A stretch of DNA of 64,000 nt from Sesamum alatum (GCA_034509735.1 JACGWO010000011.1:11689866-11753865), one strand, 5' to 3'; positions 47,728 to 59,708 are shown, counted from the first letter of the stretch. The notes: generated from the sequence alone by a model not told the origin. Numbers and translations are program-made.

Positions 47728-48773
47728 GGGTAAATTACATACTATCATATGGACTATGCTAATTTTTACCCTTTGTCATCTAAGCTTTTTTGTTGTGTCA
47801 ACTTATGAGAAAATTGCATTTTACATTTCATAACTTATTTTGTTTGTAATTTTGGTCCAATTAATTTTCGGTATAACAATTCCAGTCCCATAAATCCCCA
47901 AACATTGTAATTTTAGTCTCATGGAAAGATTCCGTTAAAAATTTAATGGATGGAGCACGAGCATGACACGTGCTCCGTTAACGGAATCTGTCCATGGGAC
48001 TAAAATTGCAATGTTTGTGGACTTATGGGACTAAAATTGCTACATTGAAAATTAATGGGACCAAAATCTTAATGGAGCACGTGTCCATCCGATAAGATTT
48101 TAACGGAATCTGGCCATGGGACTAAAATTTATTTGTGGACTTACGGGACTAAAATTGCTACGTCAAAAATTAATAGAATCAAAATCACAAATGATGTAAG
48201 TTATGGGACGTAAAATGCAATTTCCGTCAACTTACCAAGACAAGGCTTGGCTTGACATCCCTGCTTGAGAGTGTCCTTTGTGATGACTTACAGCTGGAGA
48301 CACATAAACATATTGTATAGATTGTAGCGTATCCCACGGAACACTGCTTAGATGGTGATGGTTTTCTAGATCACTTGGTTAGGAGGTGATTTGGTTGGTG
48401 TTGTATTTGTATACCTTCTTTTATACTTATCTACGAAATTTAATTTTTTCTTACATAAAAATTTACTATCTCAACTTGCGAAATTAGCATTTTGCCATAT
48501 ACGATCATTTTCTGGTCAATCTTTCTGTTGAAAAATATCACTGCACTGCACGAATTATGGAAACACATATTACAGATAGACTACGTTGCCCTTAAATATC
48601 CCATGTGTAGCGTATTCTATATTTTTCCAGCAGAAACATCGACTGAAAAAAGATCATATATTACAAAATACAAATTTTACAAAGTTGACATGGTAAGTTG
48701 ACACGAAAAAGGTTTAGATGATAAGGTACAAAAACAAACACATATAGTTCAGATGATAAAATATAATTAACTT
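47728..48773. mobile_element. Foldback element with a nested MITE, 9-bp duplication
   Basis: Left end GGGTAAATTACATACTATC and right end GATGATAAAATATAATTAAC are mirrored (also TTTGTCATCTAAGC / GTTTAGATGATAAGG and GTGTCAACTTA / TAAGTTGACAC). TATTTATAT flanks both sides (47719-47727 and 48774-48782). Family D MITE copy 2 sits inside its left arm. Confidence 0.7.
47806..48225. mobile_element. Foldback MITE family D, copy 2, exact 9-bp duplication
   Basis: GAAAATTGCATTTTACATTTC faces GGACGTAAAATGCAATTTCC. GTCAACTTA occurs immediately before (47797-47805) and after (48226-48234). The 9-bp duplication assigns the family to Mutator-type transposition. The right part has an extra partial copy of the arm (GCACGTGTCCATCC near 48077). 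Confidence 0.75.
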
Positions 48774-48859
48774 TATTTATATATAAAGTATATATATTAC
48801 ATACATATTACATATATTCTTATATATTATGTTCATGGATATACACACCAGCACACATA
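48774..48859. other. Spacer between two transposons
   Basis: AT-rich spacer (TATATATTACATACATAT) before the MULE. Confidence 0.4.
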
Positions 48860-49015
48860 GGGAGAATTATGATTTTGGTCCTCATACTTGATCACTTATT
48901 CAATTTTAGTCCTCTTACTATCGCCCTCAACAATTTTAGTCCTCAACTTGTCATTTTTTAACGATTTTAGTCCCTATCGTTATTTTGGACATTAAACTTG
49001 ACGGAAGGCTTCACG
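48860..49015. repeat. MULE left terminal inverted repeat
   Basis: Pairs with 53296-53445. Similarity runs to about TTGGACATTAAACTTGACG. Confidence 0.8.
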
Positions 49016-49780
49016 TGATCTACACATGAAGCTGAAAATAGAGGGAAAATGAAGGGTTTCTGAAACACAACCTTCATTTCTTCCCAAAACCCAAATATTC
49101 CCAAACCCCTATTTCTTCCCCAAAAAAGCCCTAGTTCAATTACCACTCGATTTGGTGAACTCTACCGATTATTTTATGTTTAATGAGTAATTAAACACTC
49201 CTCTCTCATTCTTCTGCAAATCCCATCGGTTATTTTGTGTATTTCAGTCAAAATCTCCAAATCCTCAAGTTTAGAACCCTAAAAACTGAAGAAGAAATTG
49301 TTGGAAGAAGCAATTTCTGAAGTCGCATTGGAAGAGAATTTTGGAGGTGAGGCGTAGCAACGGCGAGGAGGAGCAAACATGCTCTTGATTTTACGCCGAA
49401 TTATGGTTAGTGATTTTTGACTTTTTTTTATGAAATTACGAATATTGTGAATGACATTATGAATTCTCTATGAAATTTGTGTATGAATTGTGTAATTTTT
49501 GTTCTTTGTATGAAATTTCTTGTGGGTGAAGTGGTTGATGAATAGTGAGTTATGTGTATTATATTCTGAAATTTCTTGTGGGTGAAGTGGAATATAAGTT
49601 TTGTTCTTTGTATTCTGTATTAACTGATGATTCTTGTGTGAATTGTGTGGATATAATTGTAGGGATTTCTTTAATTACAGTGAGCACGGCTAATGATTTT
49701 TTGTTTGTTTGTTTATTTGTTTTTGCTCTTTGTTATAATTTTGATTAAATAACTAATAAAACTTAATAATAACAGTGAGT

Positions 49781-52112
49781 ATGGGGGACCCTACATGCTT
49801 TAGTTTGAAAATATATTATGGGGGAGTTATGAAGCATGTTGCGCATACGGAGTATGTGGGGGGGGGGGGGGGGGTCTTTGATTTTATGGATATAGATCAA
49901 ATGGGCATAATGGATTTATGGTATGAAAAAACACATACCTAGTAACTTTGAGGTTGAAATGTATCTGGAACATCTTGATATTGTGGGTAGTGTGTCTGAT
50001 GTTGGGTTAGTGAATGAAACTGAAATGATTGAGGCTGTGGATGAGATGGAGGGGATTGAGGAGACTAATGGGGCTAAAGGTTGTGAGGGAAATGAGAGTG
50101 AGGGGGATGTTGTATTTTATGAGAGTGGTTATAACATGTCAGATGATGATAGGATGTTTGAAGAATAAGTTGATCATGAGGCTGAAAAGAGTGTGCAAGG
50201 CAGTGAATGGATTTATGATGATTTGTTGAATAGGCTACAAGCTGAAAATGTAGAAGAAGGGGGCTGTGTTGAGAGCGGGGATGAATTGGTAGCAATTATG
50301 GATCTGATGATGAGGGAAAAATGAAATACCCTATGTTTAATTCTAGGGCTGAAATGAAAAACCCTAATCTTTCATTGGGTCTGATTTTCAGTTCTAAGGA
50401 GGAGGCTAAAATTGCAATGCAAAGTCATTGCTTTAGAAGAGGCATGATGGTAAAATTCCAAAACAATGACAAAGTGAGATTGAGGGCTATTTGCAAGAAA
50501 GATGGTTGGACATGGTTTGTGTATGTGTCAAAAATGCAAAATGATAATGCATGGCAAGTGAAAAGTTATAATCCTGAACATAACAAGTGTTCAAACAATT
50601 CAAGCCTCAAATCAGGTTGGATCGAAAAGACATTTGTGAAAAAATTCAAAGACAATCCAAAGTTAGGAACAAGTGAATTCAGAAATGAATTGTGCACAAC
50701 CTTTAAGGCTAATGTCACCGAATCACAAGCTTATAGGGCAAAAATGAAGGTACTAAACCTACAACAAGGCAACATGCAAGAACAATTCAAAGAGATAGAG
50801 GATTATTGTGAGGAATTGACGAGAAGTAATTCAGGTACAACAGTCAGATTAAAGTTAACAGATGAAGAAGGGGGAGAAACTAAAAGATTTCAAAGATTTT
50901 ACATGTGTTTCAATGCATGTAAAATTGGATCCAAAAATGATTGCAGGCCTGTAGTGGGGGTTGATGGTTGTTTTTTGAAAAGAAAACATGGGGTTCAGTT
51001 ATTGTTAGCAGTTGGTCTTGATGCAAATAATAACATCTATGCAATCGCATATGCAATTGTTGAAGCTGAAACAAAGGATAGTTGGATGTGGTTTTTGCAA
51101 CTGCTAAATAGTTATATAGGGTTTGAAAATGATCACAATTGAACCTTCATATCTGATAAACAAAAGGGTTTGATTCCAGCCTTTGAGACTATGTTCTCTA
51201 ATGCTGAAAACAGATTCTGTGTTACACGGTAATATGAAAAGGGATGGTTTCACTGGTTTGGCATTAAAACAGGCTTTATGGGCAGAAACTAGAATTGAGG
51301 AATTTCAGAAAAAAATAGATATCATTAAAGGAATTGATGAATCTGCATTCCACTAGTCGTAAAAAAAACATCCACAGAACTGAACAAGGGCTTATTTCAA
51401 CACCTATCCCAAGTGTGACATCCTTCTGAATAATGTGTGAATGTTTTAATGCCTACATTCTTGATGCAAGAGAAAAACCAATTATTTCATTGCTTGAATC
51501 AATCAGAAATCTGATGATGGCTAGTATGAGAAGTAATAGGGAAAAGGGTGAGAAGTGGGATGGTCATGTATGCCCAAACATAAAAAGTTCTGGTGAAGAT
51601 AATGAAAGAACCTGGTGAGTGTATTCCAATGAGGAGTGATGATTGGAACTTTCAAATTGCTAGGCCTTTTGATCAACATACTGTGAACTTACTTAAGAGA
51701 ACATGTAGTTGCAGGACGTGGAATTCCTTGTAGGCATGCAATGTCTGCAATTTGGTGTAGGAATGAGGAGCCTGAGCATTATGTTTATAATTGTTACACA
51801 GTTGATGCCTACAAAAAGACTTATGAATTTCCAATTTATGGTTTGAATGGTTCTTAATTGTGGCCACGTAGCAAGAATGATCCTCCTCTACCACCTGTCT
51901 ACAAAGAAAAAGTTGGTAAACTTCAGAGATTCAAGAGGAGAGAACCTGATGAACCTCCTACTCCAAGTTCTAATCCATTTAGATTTGAGAGGTGTAAGAA
52001 GAACAAACAAATGTAAGACATGTAGGAAAGCCAACCATAATTCACTTACATGTAAAACGAGAAAGAGATCAAATTCTAATGTAGGTACAAAATCTGTTGA
52101 ATCTATCATATG
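49781..52112 (+). pseudogene. MULE (MuDR-A-like) transposase, broken
   Basis: N-terminal start at 49781 (MGDPTCFSLKIYYGGVMKHV) runs into a G17 tract (49858-49874) and shifts frame before an acidic linker (49923-50168). The main frame 50321-51142 holds the MuDR DNA-binding part (FSSKEEAKIAMQSHCFRRGM, RLRAICKKDGWTWFVYVS) and the first catalytic block (PVVGVDGCFLKRKHGVQLLL, DSWMWFLQLL). At 51138-51144 the expected Trp codon of the next block is TGA; the text resumes TFISDKQKGLIPAFETMF. Then come NNVCECFNAYILDAREKPI, a SWIM-type zinc motif split by a shift (TCSCRTW / IPCRHAMSA), and a CCHC knuckle CKTCRKANHNSLTC near 52015. At least five breaks. Confidence 0.85.
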
Positions 52113-52324
52113 AATTGGATATAAAATTGGTTTTATTTGTGCAGATCAATCAGTCCGCATCAAATATCAACACTTCATTGATTGTACGTGGAGGGATGAA
52201 TTTTATAACACTTTCCAACTTGAGATCGTGCATAACAAATACAGCAGGAGGCAATTTATCAAACCTTGGTGGTCAAGGTGTGGCTGGACGTTCTAGCAGC
52301 AATATGAATCCTAGAAAGGAATGA

Positions 52325-53290
52325 GTTTTGGATGTAGTTTACTTTATGTGACTCTATTTGGATGTTTATTTTATTGTTGGATGTTTATTGTTGGTTTCAG
52401 ACATGGTTTATGTTTTTAAGACATAATATGTTGGATGTTTGCGAGATGAAATTGTGGTCAATTTTTTGTGAATGAAGGTCAATTTGCATATTTTGGTCAA
52501 TTCATCTTTCTCAAATGGATGTATTCATATTATGTTTGCAGAATTCATCTTTCTCAAATGGATGTATTCATATTATGTTTGCAGAATTCATCTTTCTCAA
52601 ATTTGCATCAAAAATGAATAACAAGTTCCAAACATTAAAAGTACACAACCTTCATTCAAGCTACATGCATTCAAATATTAAAACTACACAAACTAAAATA
52701 TATCCCATAAACGCAAGACATATGAAAATAGTGAAGATTGACAAGATCACAACCATAAATTTCAACTTGAGTTTGTAACTAGCAATTAACTCCTCCAATT
52801 TCTCCAACTTTTTCTCATGTCGTCTTCCAATTTATTTATTCTTCCTAATAATCCAGGGATTATCAATTTTGAACCTTCACATATTTCATCATTCCACCAT
52901 TCGAAAAATCAACAGTATCCCCTTTTCTGAAATAAAAAAATGAAACAAACATCACCAAAAAAATCAAAATTAATTCTAACATTATAAGTTGAGCATTTTA
53001 AAAAACTTACATCATAATTTGGGCAAGCATAGTATCTTCTACCCGGATTACGAGAGTCCATGATGTTAACAATGGAAGCTTAAATCCATAGTGGCAAAAT
53101 AACGGAAGTTGATTTTGTGAGGAGTTTTGAGACTGAGAAGAGAAGTTGTTGTAACTTGAACTAATTTTTTCCTTGAAATCTCTCTTCCTTAAAGTTTTTA
53201 CTTGAACAAAAATGGTGGAAAGTAAAGTATTGAAAGTATATAATGAAAAAGGCAAGCAATTGGAGGGAAAGGGCGATTTTTTCCCTCCAA
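52325..53290. other. MULE 3' non-coding region
   Basis: Contains a direct repeat: TTCATCTTTCTCAAATGGATG and GTATTCATATTATGTTTGCAG occur at ~52501 and again at ~52548, then partly at ~52585. Minus frame 53436-53161 overlaps the terminal repeat and is not a gene. Confidence 0.5.
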
Positions 53291-53291
53291 T

Positions 53292-53445
53292 TCCAACTTT
53301 CGTCACGTTTAACGTCCAAAGTATCGAAAGGGACTAAAATCGTTAAAAATTGGCAAGTTTGAGGACTAAAATTGTCGAGGGCGATAGTATGAGAACCAAA
53401 ATTGAATAAGTGGTCAAGTACGACGACCAAAATCATAATTCTCCC
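53292..53445. repeat. MULE right terminal inverted repeat
   Basis: Reverse complement matches 48860-49015 with scattered changes. Confidence 0.8.
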
Positions 53446-53468
53446 ACATACATATATATTATATATTA

Positions 53469-53723
53469 GGGTAAATTACAGCGACACCCCTTGAGGTTAG
53501 ATCAAAATACACAAACACCCCCTATTTTTGTTAAAATTACAACTACACCCCCTGAGGTTGTAATTGTATTAAAACTACACCCTTATTCAAAGGCAAAGCT
53601 TACATTAATACCCCTGAAAAATATTATAATAACACCCCTCAGGGGTGTAGCTGTAATTTCGCAAAAGACATGGGGTGTTTGTGTAATTGACCCTAACCTC
53701 AAGGGTATCAATGTAATTTACCC
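53469..53723. mobile_element. Family A-type MITE beside the MULE, 9-bp duplication
   Basis: GGGTAAATTACAGCGACACC and GTATCAATGTAATTTACCC are inverted; arms carry CACCCCCTGAGGTTGTAATT-like text. TATATATTA flanks both ends (53460-53468 and 53724-53732). The AT content of the flank weakens but does not remove this evidence. Confidence 0.65.
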
Positions 53724-55652
53724 TATATATTATGTATATATACACACAGTGGTCGGAGGGGGTTTGCGGGATGGCAGCGCCATTAGGGGACGGGGATGGG
53801 CCGGAGTGGCAATGGCTTGGAGATGGTGTGGGGGAAGAAGGAGAGTTTGATTTTGTCAATTTTTAAATTATTGTTTAAATTATTTCAAATATAAATTATT
53901 AATTTTGATAAAATTTAGTTATAAATAAAAAATAGAGGATAAATAAATAATAAAGAAATATTAATTTTAAAAAATTTTAAATAATTTGTAGAATTTTTTA
54001 ATTGAAATTTGTAATCTAGAGTTAATTTATTATCATATAGAAATTTAAAAGTGTAATTCTAAAATAGAGGTTTTATAAAGAAATAGTTAGTAAATAGGAT
54101 AATATATGCTGATTTAATGTTTATTAACTAATAATTAGTATGAAAATTTTAGTTTAAAAAATTTAAAAGATTAAAAAGTACAATGTTATGAAATTTAGTT
54201 TTTAATTAAAAAAATTATATGGGGTCATATTGCTATTGCCCATAACATTTCTTTGACACCTTATGAGGTTTGGAAATTATAGAAACATCCTCTAGGAGGG
54301 TGTTATGGTCCACAAACAAAATTGGGGAGGAATTCTTTAGCTGACATCAACCTTTTTTGAGGCCGAAAAATTGGGGTGGGGGTATCAGTATAATGACGTT
54401 GGCGTTTCTGATGAGCGTATATGTAATTATACAAAAAGCAAGGTGATTTGCGTAATTACTATAGGTCAGTAGGTGTTGCGGGTAATTATCTCTTTATTTC
54501 ATTTAAAAAAAGATTTATACATGCAGTGTATATATATTAATTAGAATAGAAGATACAATAAAATTTAAAAATAAAACATTCAATCATTGAACACATGAAT
54601 GAAGAAAAGAATCCAAGCTAAATTCCGTTGATTCAAATGAGTGGAATACTAGTTGATTAGATACAGTTTAGTTGACGAAATTGGGGTGTTAATTATAACC
54701 GTAAAATCATAAATTCGAATTCCATTAATTACTTGATCTTGGGTTTTGAAAGAGTGATTTGTGAAATTTTGGTTTGGTATAGGTTAAGTATTTTCAAAGA
54801 GTAAAAGTCGCATTCAAAAGTATTATACATTAATTATATAGAAAATCGTCAACTATAAGCAAACAATAATTCTATTACTTATTCGTGTACGAAATAATTT
54901 TTTAAATAGAACAATGGAATAGTGAGGAATACATTATCATGTTGATTATCAAATCATTAGCATTGAATTATAGCAATTAACAAGCAATCATCACAATTGG
55001 AAAAATTATTTTTTTATTCGGTAAATTTACCCAATATTAAATTAGTCCATTAACTATGTCATTTATTTATTTAATTTTGTAAGTTATAAAATTGATGACA
55101 TTAAGTTCGATTTAGAGGTTTTAATTAATTTTTCGACATTTTTCGCTGATATTTGCCACGTATTCACCTAAAAGTCCAACTGACAAAGGAGCGGAAGGAT
55201 GGTCGTTGGCAGGGGCGAAGCCAAGCCCTGTCGAGTCTATGCGGCCGACAGAGCTTGGCTTTGGGTTGTATGCCCATTATTTTTTTTTTATATGTATATA
55301 CATTAAAATGGGTTGTTAATTGATAGGGCTTAGCTTCGATTAAGTCCTTCAACTCCTTTTTTCTTTTTCTTAGTTCATTAACTCTTGTAGGCTTGTAACT
55401 CATTAACTATTATAGCAAAAATGATAAGATTAAAAAAAAAAAAAAAAAACTCAATGTTGCTGTATAAAGTCTTTCGTAGAGCAAGTGTTTTTCCTTGCGC
55501 CGTGAGTCACACGAGCAGCTACTGTACAAGGAAATAACATTCACAATTTCTCTTGTGTAAAAGTTTGCTCCATATTATGATTTCTCAATACTATGTTATA
55601 ATTCTTTACAAAATTTCTATTGCTTGTATATTTATGTTTGCTTTATATTATT
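53724..55652. other. Intergenic, no gene
   Basis: About 1.9 kb. 53760-53850 is a small GC-rich patch (GGGGACGGGGATGGGCCGG) with no motif. 54225-54485 resembles a worn MITE (GGGGTCATATTGCTATTGCCC ... GGGTAATTATC). A perfect-looking hairpin lies at 55218-55261 (described in the findings). An A17-like tract is at ~55433. Confidence 0.5.
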
Positions 55653-56699
55653 GGGATAAATGCAGACACCTCCCCCAACGTATAGGGTCATCTGCACTTT
55701 GCCTCCCAATCAAATTTTTTTTTATACTTTACCTCCCAACCTTTCATTTTTTTACACTTTACACATTTCGGAAAATAATGATGGAATATTCCGGAGAATA
55801 ATTTTAGGTTGGGTAAAATTATAAGGGTTAAATGGACACCCTCCCAACGTATGAGGTAAGTTGCACTTTGCCCCCCAACCTTTAAAAAAAACAAATAAAA
55901 ATGGAGAAAAATTACAAAGGGTTAAATGCAGACAACCTACAAACGTACGATGTCATTTACACTTTCCCCTCTCCCTCCCCCCCAACCGTTTTTTTTTTTT
56001 CAGTCTGCCCCCGAGCCTTTCATTTTCTTGCCCTTTGCACTTTTTGTGAAATAATAATGAAATATTCTGGGGAATAATTTTGGATTGTATAAAATTATAA
56101 GGCTTAAATGCAGACACCCTCCCAACATATGGGATCAGTTGCACTTTACCCTCCCCCCCCCCCCCCATCTTTTTTTAAATAAACAAATAAATTTATAAAA
56201 AATTAGAGAAATTCCAAAAAACTCAGAGTCTGATCTACAAATAAACAACTTCACATTATAAATCATAATTTTTAATTCGGCCGGCAGAAATACACATAAG
56301 TTTTGTTTTTTATTTTTTCTCTTCCTTTTTTTGATTTGATTTCGCCTCTTTTTATGCATGTAATGTATATGTTTTGCATATATCTATAATGTGAAGTTGT
56401 TTATCTCCTATTGTAAATTAACAAGTTGGGTTGTAATACATGCAAGTTCATTGCCAAAATATTCGAAGTGAGAAGAAATTTTTATTTTCGGTAAATTACA
56501 ACCGCCTCCCCTGAGATTTGACATAATTACAAATATCTCATTGTTGTTTGAAAAATTATCCAAAATGCCCTTTAATTTTTTTCTCCATTTTTTCTCTATT
56601 ATTTTTGTAATTTTTCTCCATTTTTTTTCTCTATTATTTGTATTTTTTTCTCCATTTTCTTTAAATTTATTTATTTTAAAGGGGGGGGGGGGGGGGGGG

Positions 56700-57300
56700 A
56701 GGGGGGGACAAAGTGCACTAGTTTACAACTACCGGAGAAGTACGCTGCCCCGCTGGTCCCAAGGGGCAGCTGGTCAGCTCCGCCTTCAATGGCCCACAGG
56801 CCTGGTTCCAAGGAGCAGGCCTGCTGTGCCATTTCCGGTCGCCTTCGAGCCAAACCCCTTTTGGAGTTCGGCTCTCAGTTGCAGAACGAACTCTTTTGAG
56901 TCCGTTCCTTGTTCCCGGCGTAATGTTGTAAACTAGCCCTTCCCTACGGTCCGGAGCGTTAGTCAATGAGTGGTGTTCCACGAGCCCCCGACTTTTTACT
57001 TTCATAGCTCTGTTGGCACCAATCACAGCCGTCTCGTCTAGTAGCGGTTGCTCCCCGTGTTTACGGTGCAACAGATAGGCAAGTCGGACTAGCCTTGTTG
57101 TCCTCAGGAACGGGTTGCTACTAGTTTCTGTGATCATATATGGAAATAGAAAGCTTTGTTAGAAGCCTTATTTTAAGCGTTTAAATGCGTTCTTTGAGCT
57201 CTTTAAGTTATCTACCTTAAATACGGTTTAATTAGACAATCTGGAACTAAAACAATAAGAAGGTTTCGCGCCCGACCATTCCTGAACTGACCCCATACGT
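56700..57300. other. GC-rich core of the foldback element, possibly organelle-derived
   Basis: Composition changes sharply from AT-rich arms to near-balanced text. Minus frame 57137-56718 is open for 139 codons (RLAYLLHRKHGEQPLLDETA, KVKSRGLVEHHSLTNAPDRR, GLVYNITPGTRNGLKRVRSA). The style (balanced GC, no codon bias, plain frame) recalls plant mitochondrial intergenic DNA, but I cannot name the source, and no known gene is identified. The frame has no recognised domain and is probably not expressed as such. Confidence 0.4.
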
Positions 57301-57993
57301 TGGGAGAGTGTTGCATTTAACCCTTATAATTTTACTCAACCCTAACTTAATCCTCGGAATATTCCATAATTATTCTCCGAAAAGTGCAAAGTACAACAAA
57401 ATGAAAGGTTGGGGGTAAAGTGTAAAAAATAAAATGATTGGGGGGAAAAGTGCAAATGACCTCATATATTGGGGGGGGGGGGATGATTTCTGCATTTAAC
57501 CCAATTACAAATAATAGAGATAAAATGGAGAAAAATTAAAGGGCATTTTTGGTAATTTTTCAAACCATGATGAGGTATTTGTAATTATGTCTAACCTCAT
57601 GGGAGACGATTGTAATTTACCCAAAATAAAAATTTCTTCTCACTTCGAATATTTGGCAATGAACTTGCGTGTATTACAACCCAACTTGTTAATTTACAAT
57701 CCCAGATAAATAATTTCACATCACATATGTGTGCAAAATACATACATTACATGCATAAAAGAGGCGAAACTGAATCCAAAAGAGAAAGAAAAAAGAAAAG
57801 AAAATTTGTGTGTATTTCTGTCGGGGCCACCATCAGGCAGATGTGTGTATTTCTGTGAGCGCCAACATTATATTTTGGTTTATAATGTGAAGTTGTTTAT
57901 TTGTAGATCGGGCTTTAAATTTTTTGGAATTTCTCTAAATCTTTTTTCATTTTTATAAATTCATTAGTTTATTTTAGGAAAAAAAAAATGTTC

Positions 57994-58021
57994 GGGGGGG
58001 GGGGGGGGGGGGGGGGGGGGG
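57994..58021. repeat. G28 homopolymer
   Basis: Uninterrupted run of about 28 G in the right arm of the foldback element. Its partner in the left arm is C14 (56153-56166). Length may be affected by sequencing. Confidence 0.8.
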
Positions 58022-58363
58022 CGCAGCGTGCAACTGACCCCATATATTCGGGGGGTGTCTGCATTTAACCCTTACAATTTTACCTAACCCAAACTTATTC
58101 CCCGGAATATTCTATTATTATTACCCGAAAAATGCAAAGTGCAATAAAATGAAAGGTTCGGGGAAAAAACTGTTAAAAAAAATGGTTGGAGGACAAAGTG
58201 TAAATGACCCCATACGTTGGAGGGGTGTCTGCATTTAACCCTATATTATTTTATCCAAGTCTCTCAAAACAAATAAATAAGTTTAGATATAAAATTGATG
58301 ATAAAATTTATTATTATAATAATATATATATATATATAAATATAGGTTTTAATTTTTCAAAGA

Positions 58364-58860
58364 ATGGATAAATTTGTTATTAAGAACCGCAAAATTTTAG
58401 TGGGATCTTTTGCTACACCGTCTATAGAAACACACCAAATGTGAAAACAAAACCACATATTTCTAGTTCTTCTAAAAGTACTATTACACAGAAAATAAGT
58501 CGTGATGAGTTTAATTCAGATGATATTGTTGTTGATCCTGGTTTTCGAAAATCAATTGATGAGATTGATGTTGCAATTAGAGATAGGGTTATGAGAGAGT
58601 ATTTGCTAAAAGATGTTAGTCAACCAACTAGACAAAATTTTCGTAAAAAAATAATATATAAATGAATGGAGGGGATTTAGTTGCGCGGTTCAAAACAATG
58701 ATCTACTGGAGTATAGTATAGCAAAATGTGCAGTATTTTTTTATTTGTATTGTTATCTTTTCAAACAATCAAGAAAAATGCAAAATATTGGGGTGATGAT
58801 TTTTCAAAGAATGGCTTTAATCATTAACAAAGAGTAATCAATGACTATTAAACTTTGATA
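58364..58860 (+). pseudogene. hAT-type transposase N-terminal fragment
   Basis: Frames with shifts read MDKFVIKNRKILVGSF at 58364, then DPGFRKSIDEIDVAIRDRVM, REYLLKDVSQPTRQNF (58530-58640), then LEYSIAKCAVFFYLYCYLFK (58707-58765) and WGDDFSKNGFNH near 58790. This is the order of the TTF-type zinc-finger region of plant hAT transposases, in which the text is DPG-x-R ... IRREYL ... WLEYS-KDAAFCLYCYLF. The rest of the transposase, including the dimerisation domain, is absent. Confidence 0.7.
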
Positions 58861-59437
58861 GGGTTAAGCCAAGTTTCTGACTTTGTCCCTGGCCGTTACA
58901 AATTCATTAAACAAATTACAAAATTAATACTGATCGTTTCAAATATCGTTACAATAAAAATATTTTTTTTATAGTGACTTAAAACTTAATTAAAACTTTT
59001 CATGTGAGACAAAATATATTTATGCAAGCTATCTAACACTAGTATTTGAACCCAAGAAATAAGAGTTCCATCACTCCCTTGGAGTTTAATCTCATGTTAG
59101 GCTATGGGATTGGGAGTGTTTGTAAACGATTAAAGAAAGTACGTACTAGTGAACTTATATATATATATATATATAAGTGTGTTTGCAATCACTGCTTTTG
59201 CTTATAAAATCTTTTTAATTTAAAAAAAACGATAAAAAATAAGAGAAAACAAATTTGAAGAAAAAAAGATAAAAAAAGAAACAAGAATAAATTAAGGAAA
59301 AGAAAAACTAAGGAGTAATATACATAGACTTTTTTAGATAATAATTTGAAGTATAAATTGATATCTAAATGCTCTAATTTTAATTTTTATTTTTATTTAT
59401 CAAATTTTTAATCAACTTCCAAAACTCTCTCCATTTT
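58861..59437. other. Intergenic, no gene
   Basis: AT-rich with a (TA)n run at 59156-59175; a possible tail of the hAT element. Nothing coding. Confidence 0.5.
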
Positions 59438-59697
59438 TTTTTTTTTTTTTGATAATGAGCGATGAACTATTAATTTGAAAGTACAATAATGTTTCTAAAA
59501 CGATCAATTGCTTATTACAATATTCAGTGCACGATATAACAATGGAATAATATATCCACATCTATCAACACCAATCAGAAGAATAAACAAACATTCAATA
59601 AATTAAACATATCTCTACATTCGTAGGACTCGAACCCACTACCTTTTGATTATGAAATCTCAACCTCATCACTCGGGCAAGAGATCATCATCGATCA
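59438..59697 (-). repeat. tRNA-derived SINE (family S2), minus
   Basis: On minus: CTTGCCCGAGTGATGAGGTTG (A box region), GTGGGTTCGAGTCCTACG (B box), then body TATATCGTGCACTGAATATTG and TTCAAATTAATAGTTCATCGC, ending in an A run (plus T18, 59434-59450). Flanks CTCTCCATTTT (59427-59437) and CTCTCCACTTT (59698-59708) match in 10 of 11. Its B box is cleaner than in the copy at 14284. Confidence 0.8.
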
Positions 59698-59708
59698 CTC
59701 TCCACTTT

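Larger units (their letters stand above)
48860..53445 (+). mobile_element. Mutator-like element (MULE) with ~150-bp inverted ends
   Basis: The first ~150 bp (GGGAGAATTATGATTTTGGTC onward) return inverted at 53296-53445 (ending CCAAAATCATAATTCTCCC). Shared words include CACTTATTCAATTTT, TACTATCGCCCTC, AACGATTTTAGTCCC. Flanks are GCACACATA (48851-48859) and ACATACATA (53446-53454), 7 of 9. A MuDR-A-type transposase remnant is inside on plus. The element has one transposase gene and no second gene that I can recognise. Confidence 0.85.
55653..58241. mobile_element. 2.6-kb foldback Mutator-type element with foreign GC-rich core
   Basis: Ends GGGATAAATGCAGACACC and GGTGTCTGCATTTAACCC are inverted. 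TATATTATT flanks both sides exactly (55644-55652 and 58242-58250), a 9-bp duplication. Arms of roughly 670 bp (55916-56588 and 57532-58241) pair in long blocks, for example GATCTACAAATAAACAACTT against AAGTTGTTTATTTGTAGATC, and GTTCATTGCCAAAATATTCG against CGAATATTTGGCAATGAAC. The arms contain family-A and family-B repeat units. The spacer (56700-57300) is GC-rich and unlike the arms. No transposase, so it was moved in trans. Confidence 0.8.

Noticed and set aside
53491..53850. 119-codon plus frame
   Set aside because: Mostly MITE sequence (53469-53723); no motif.
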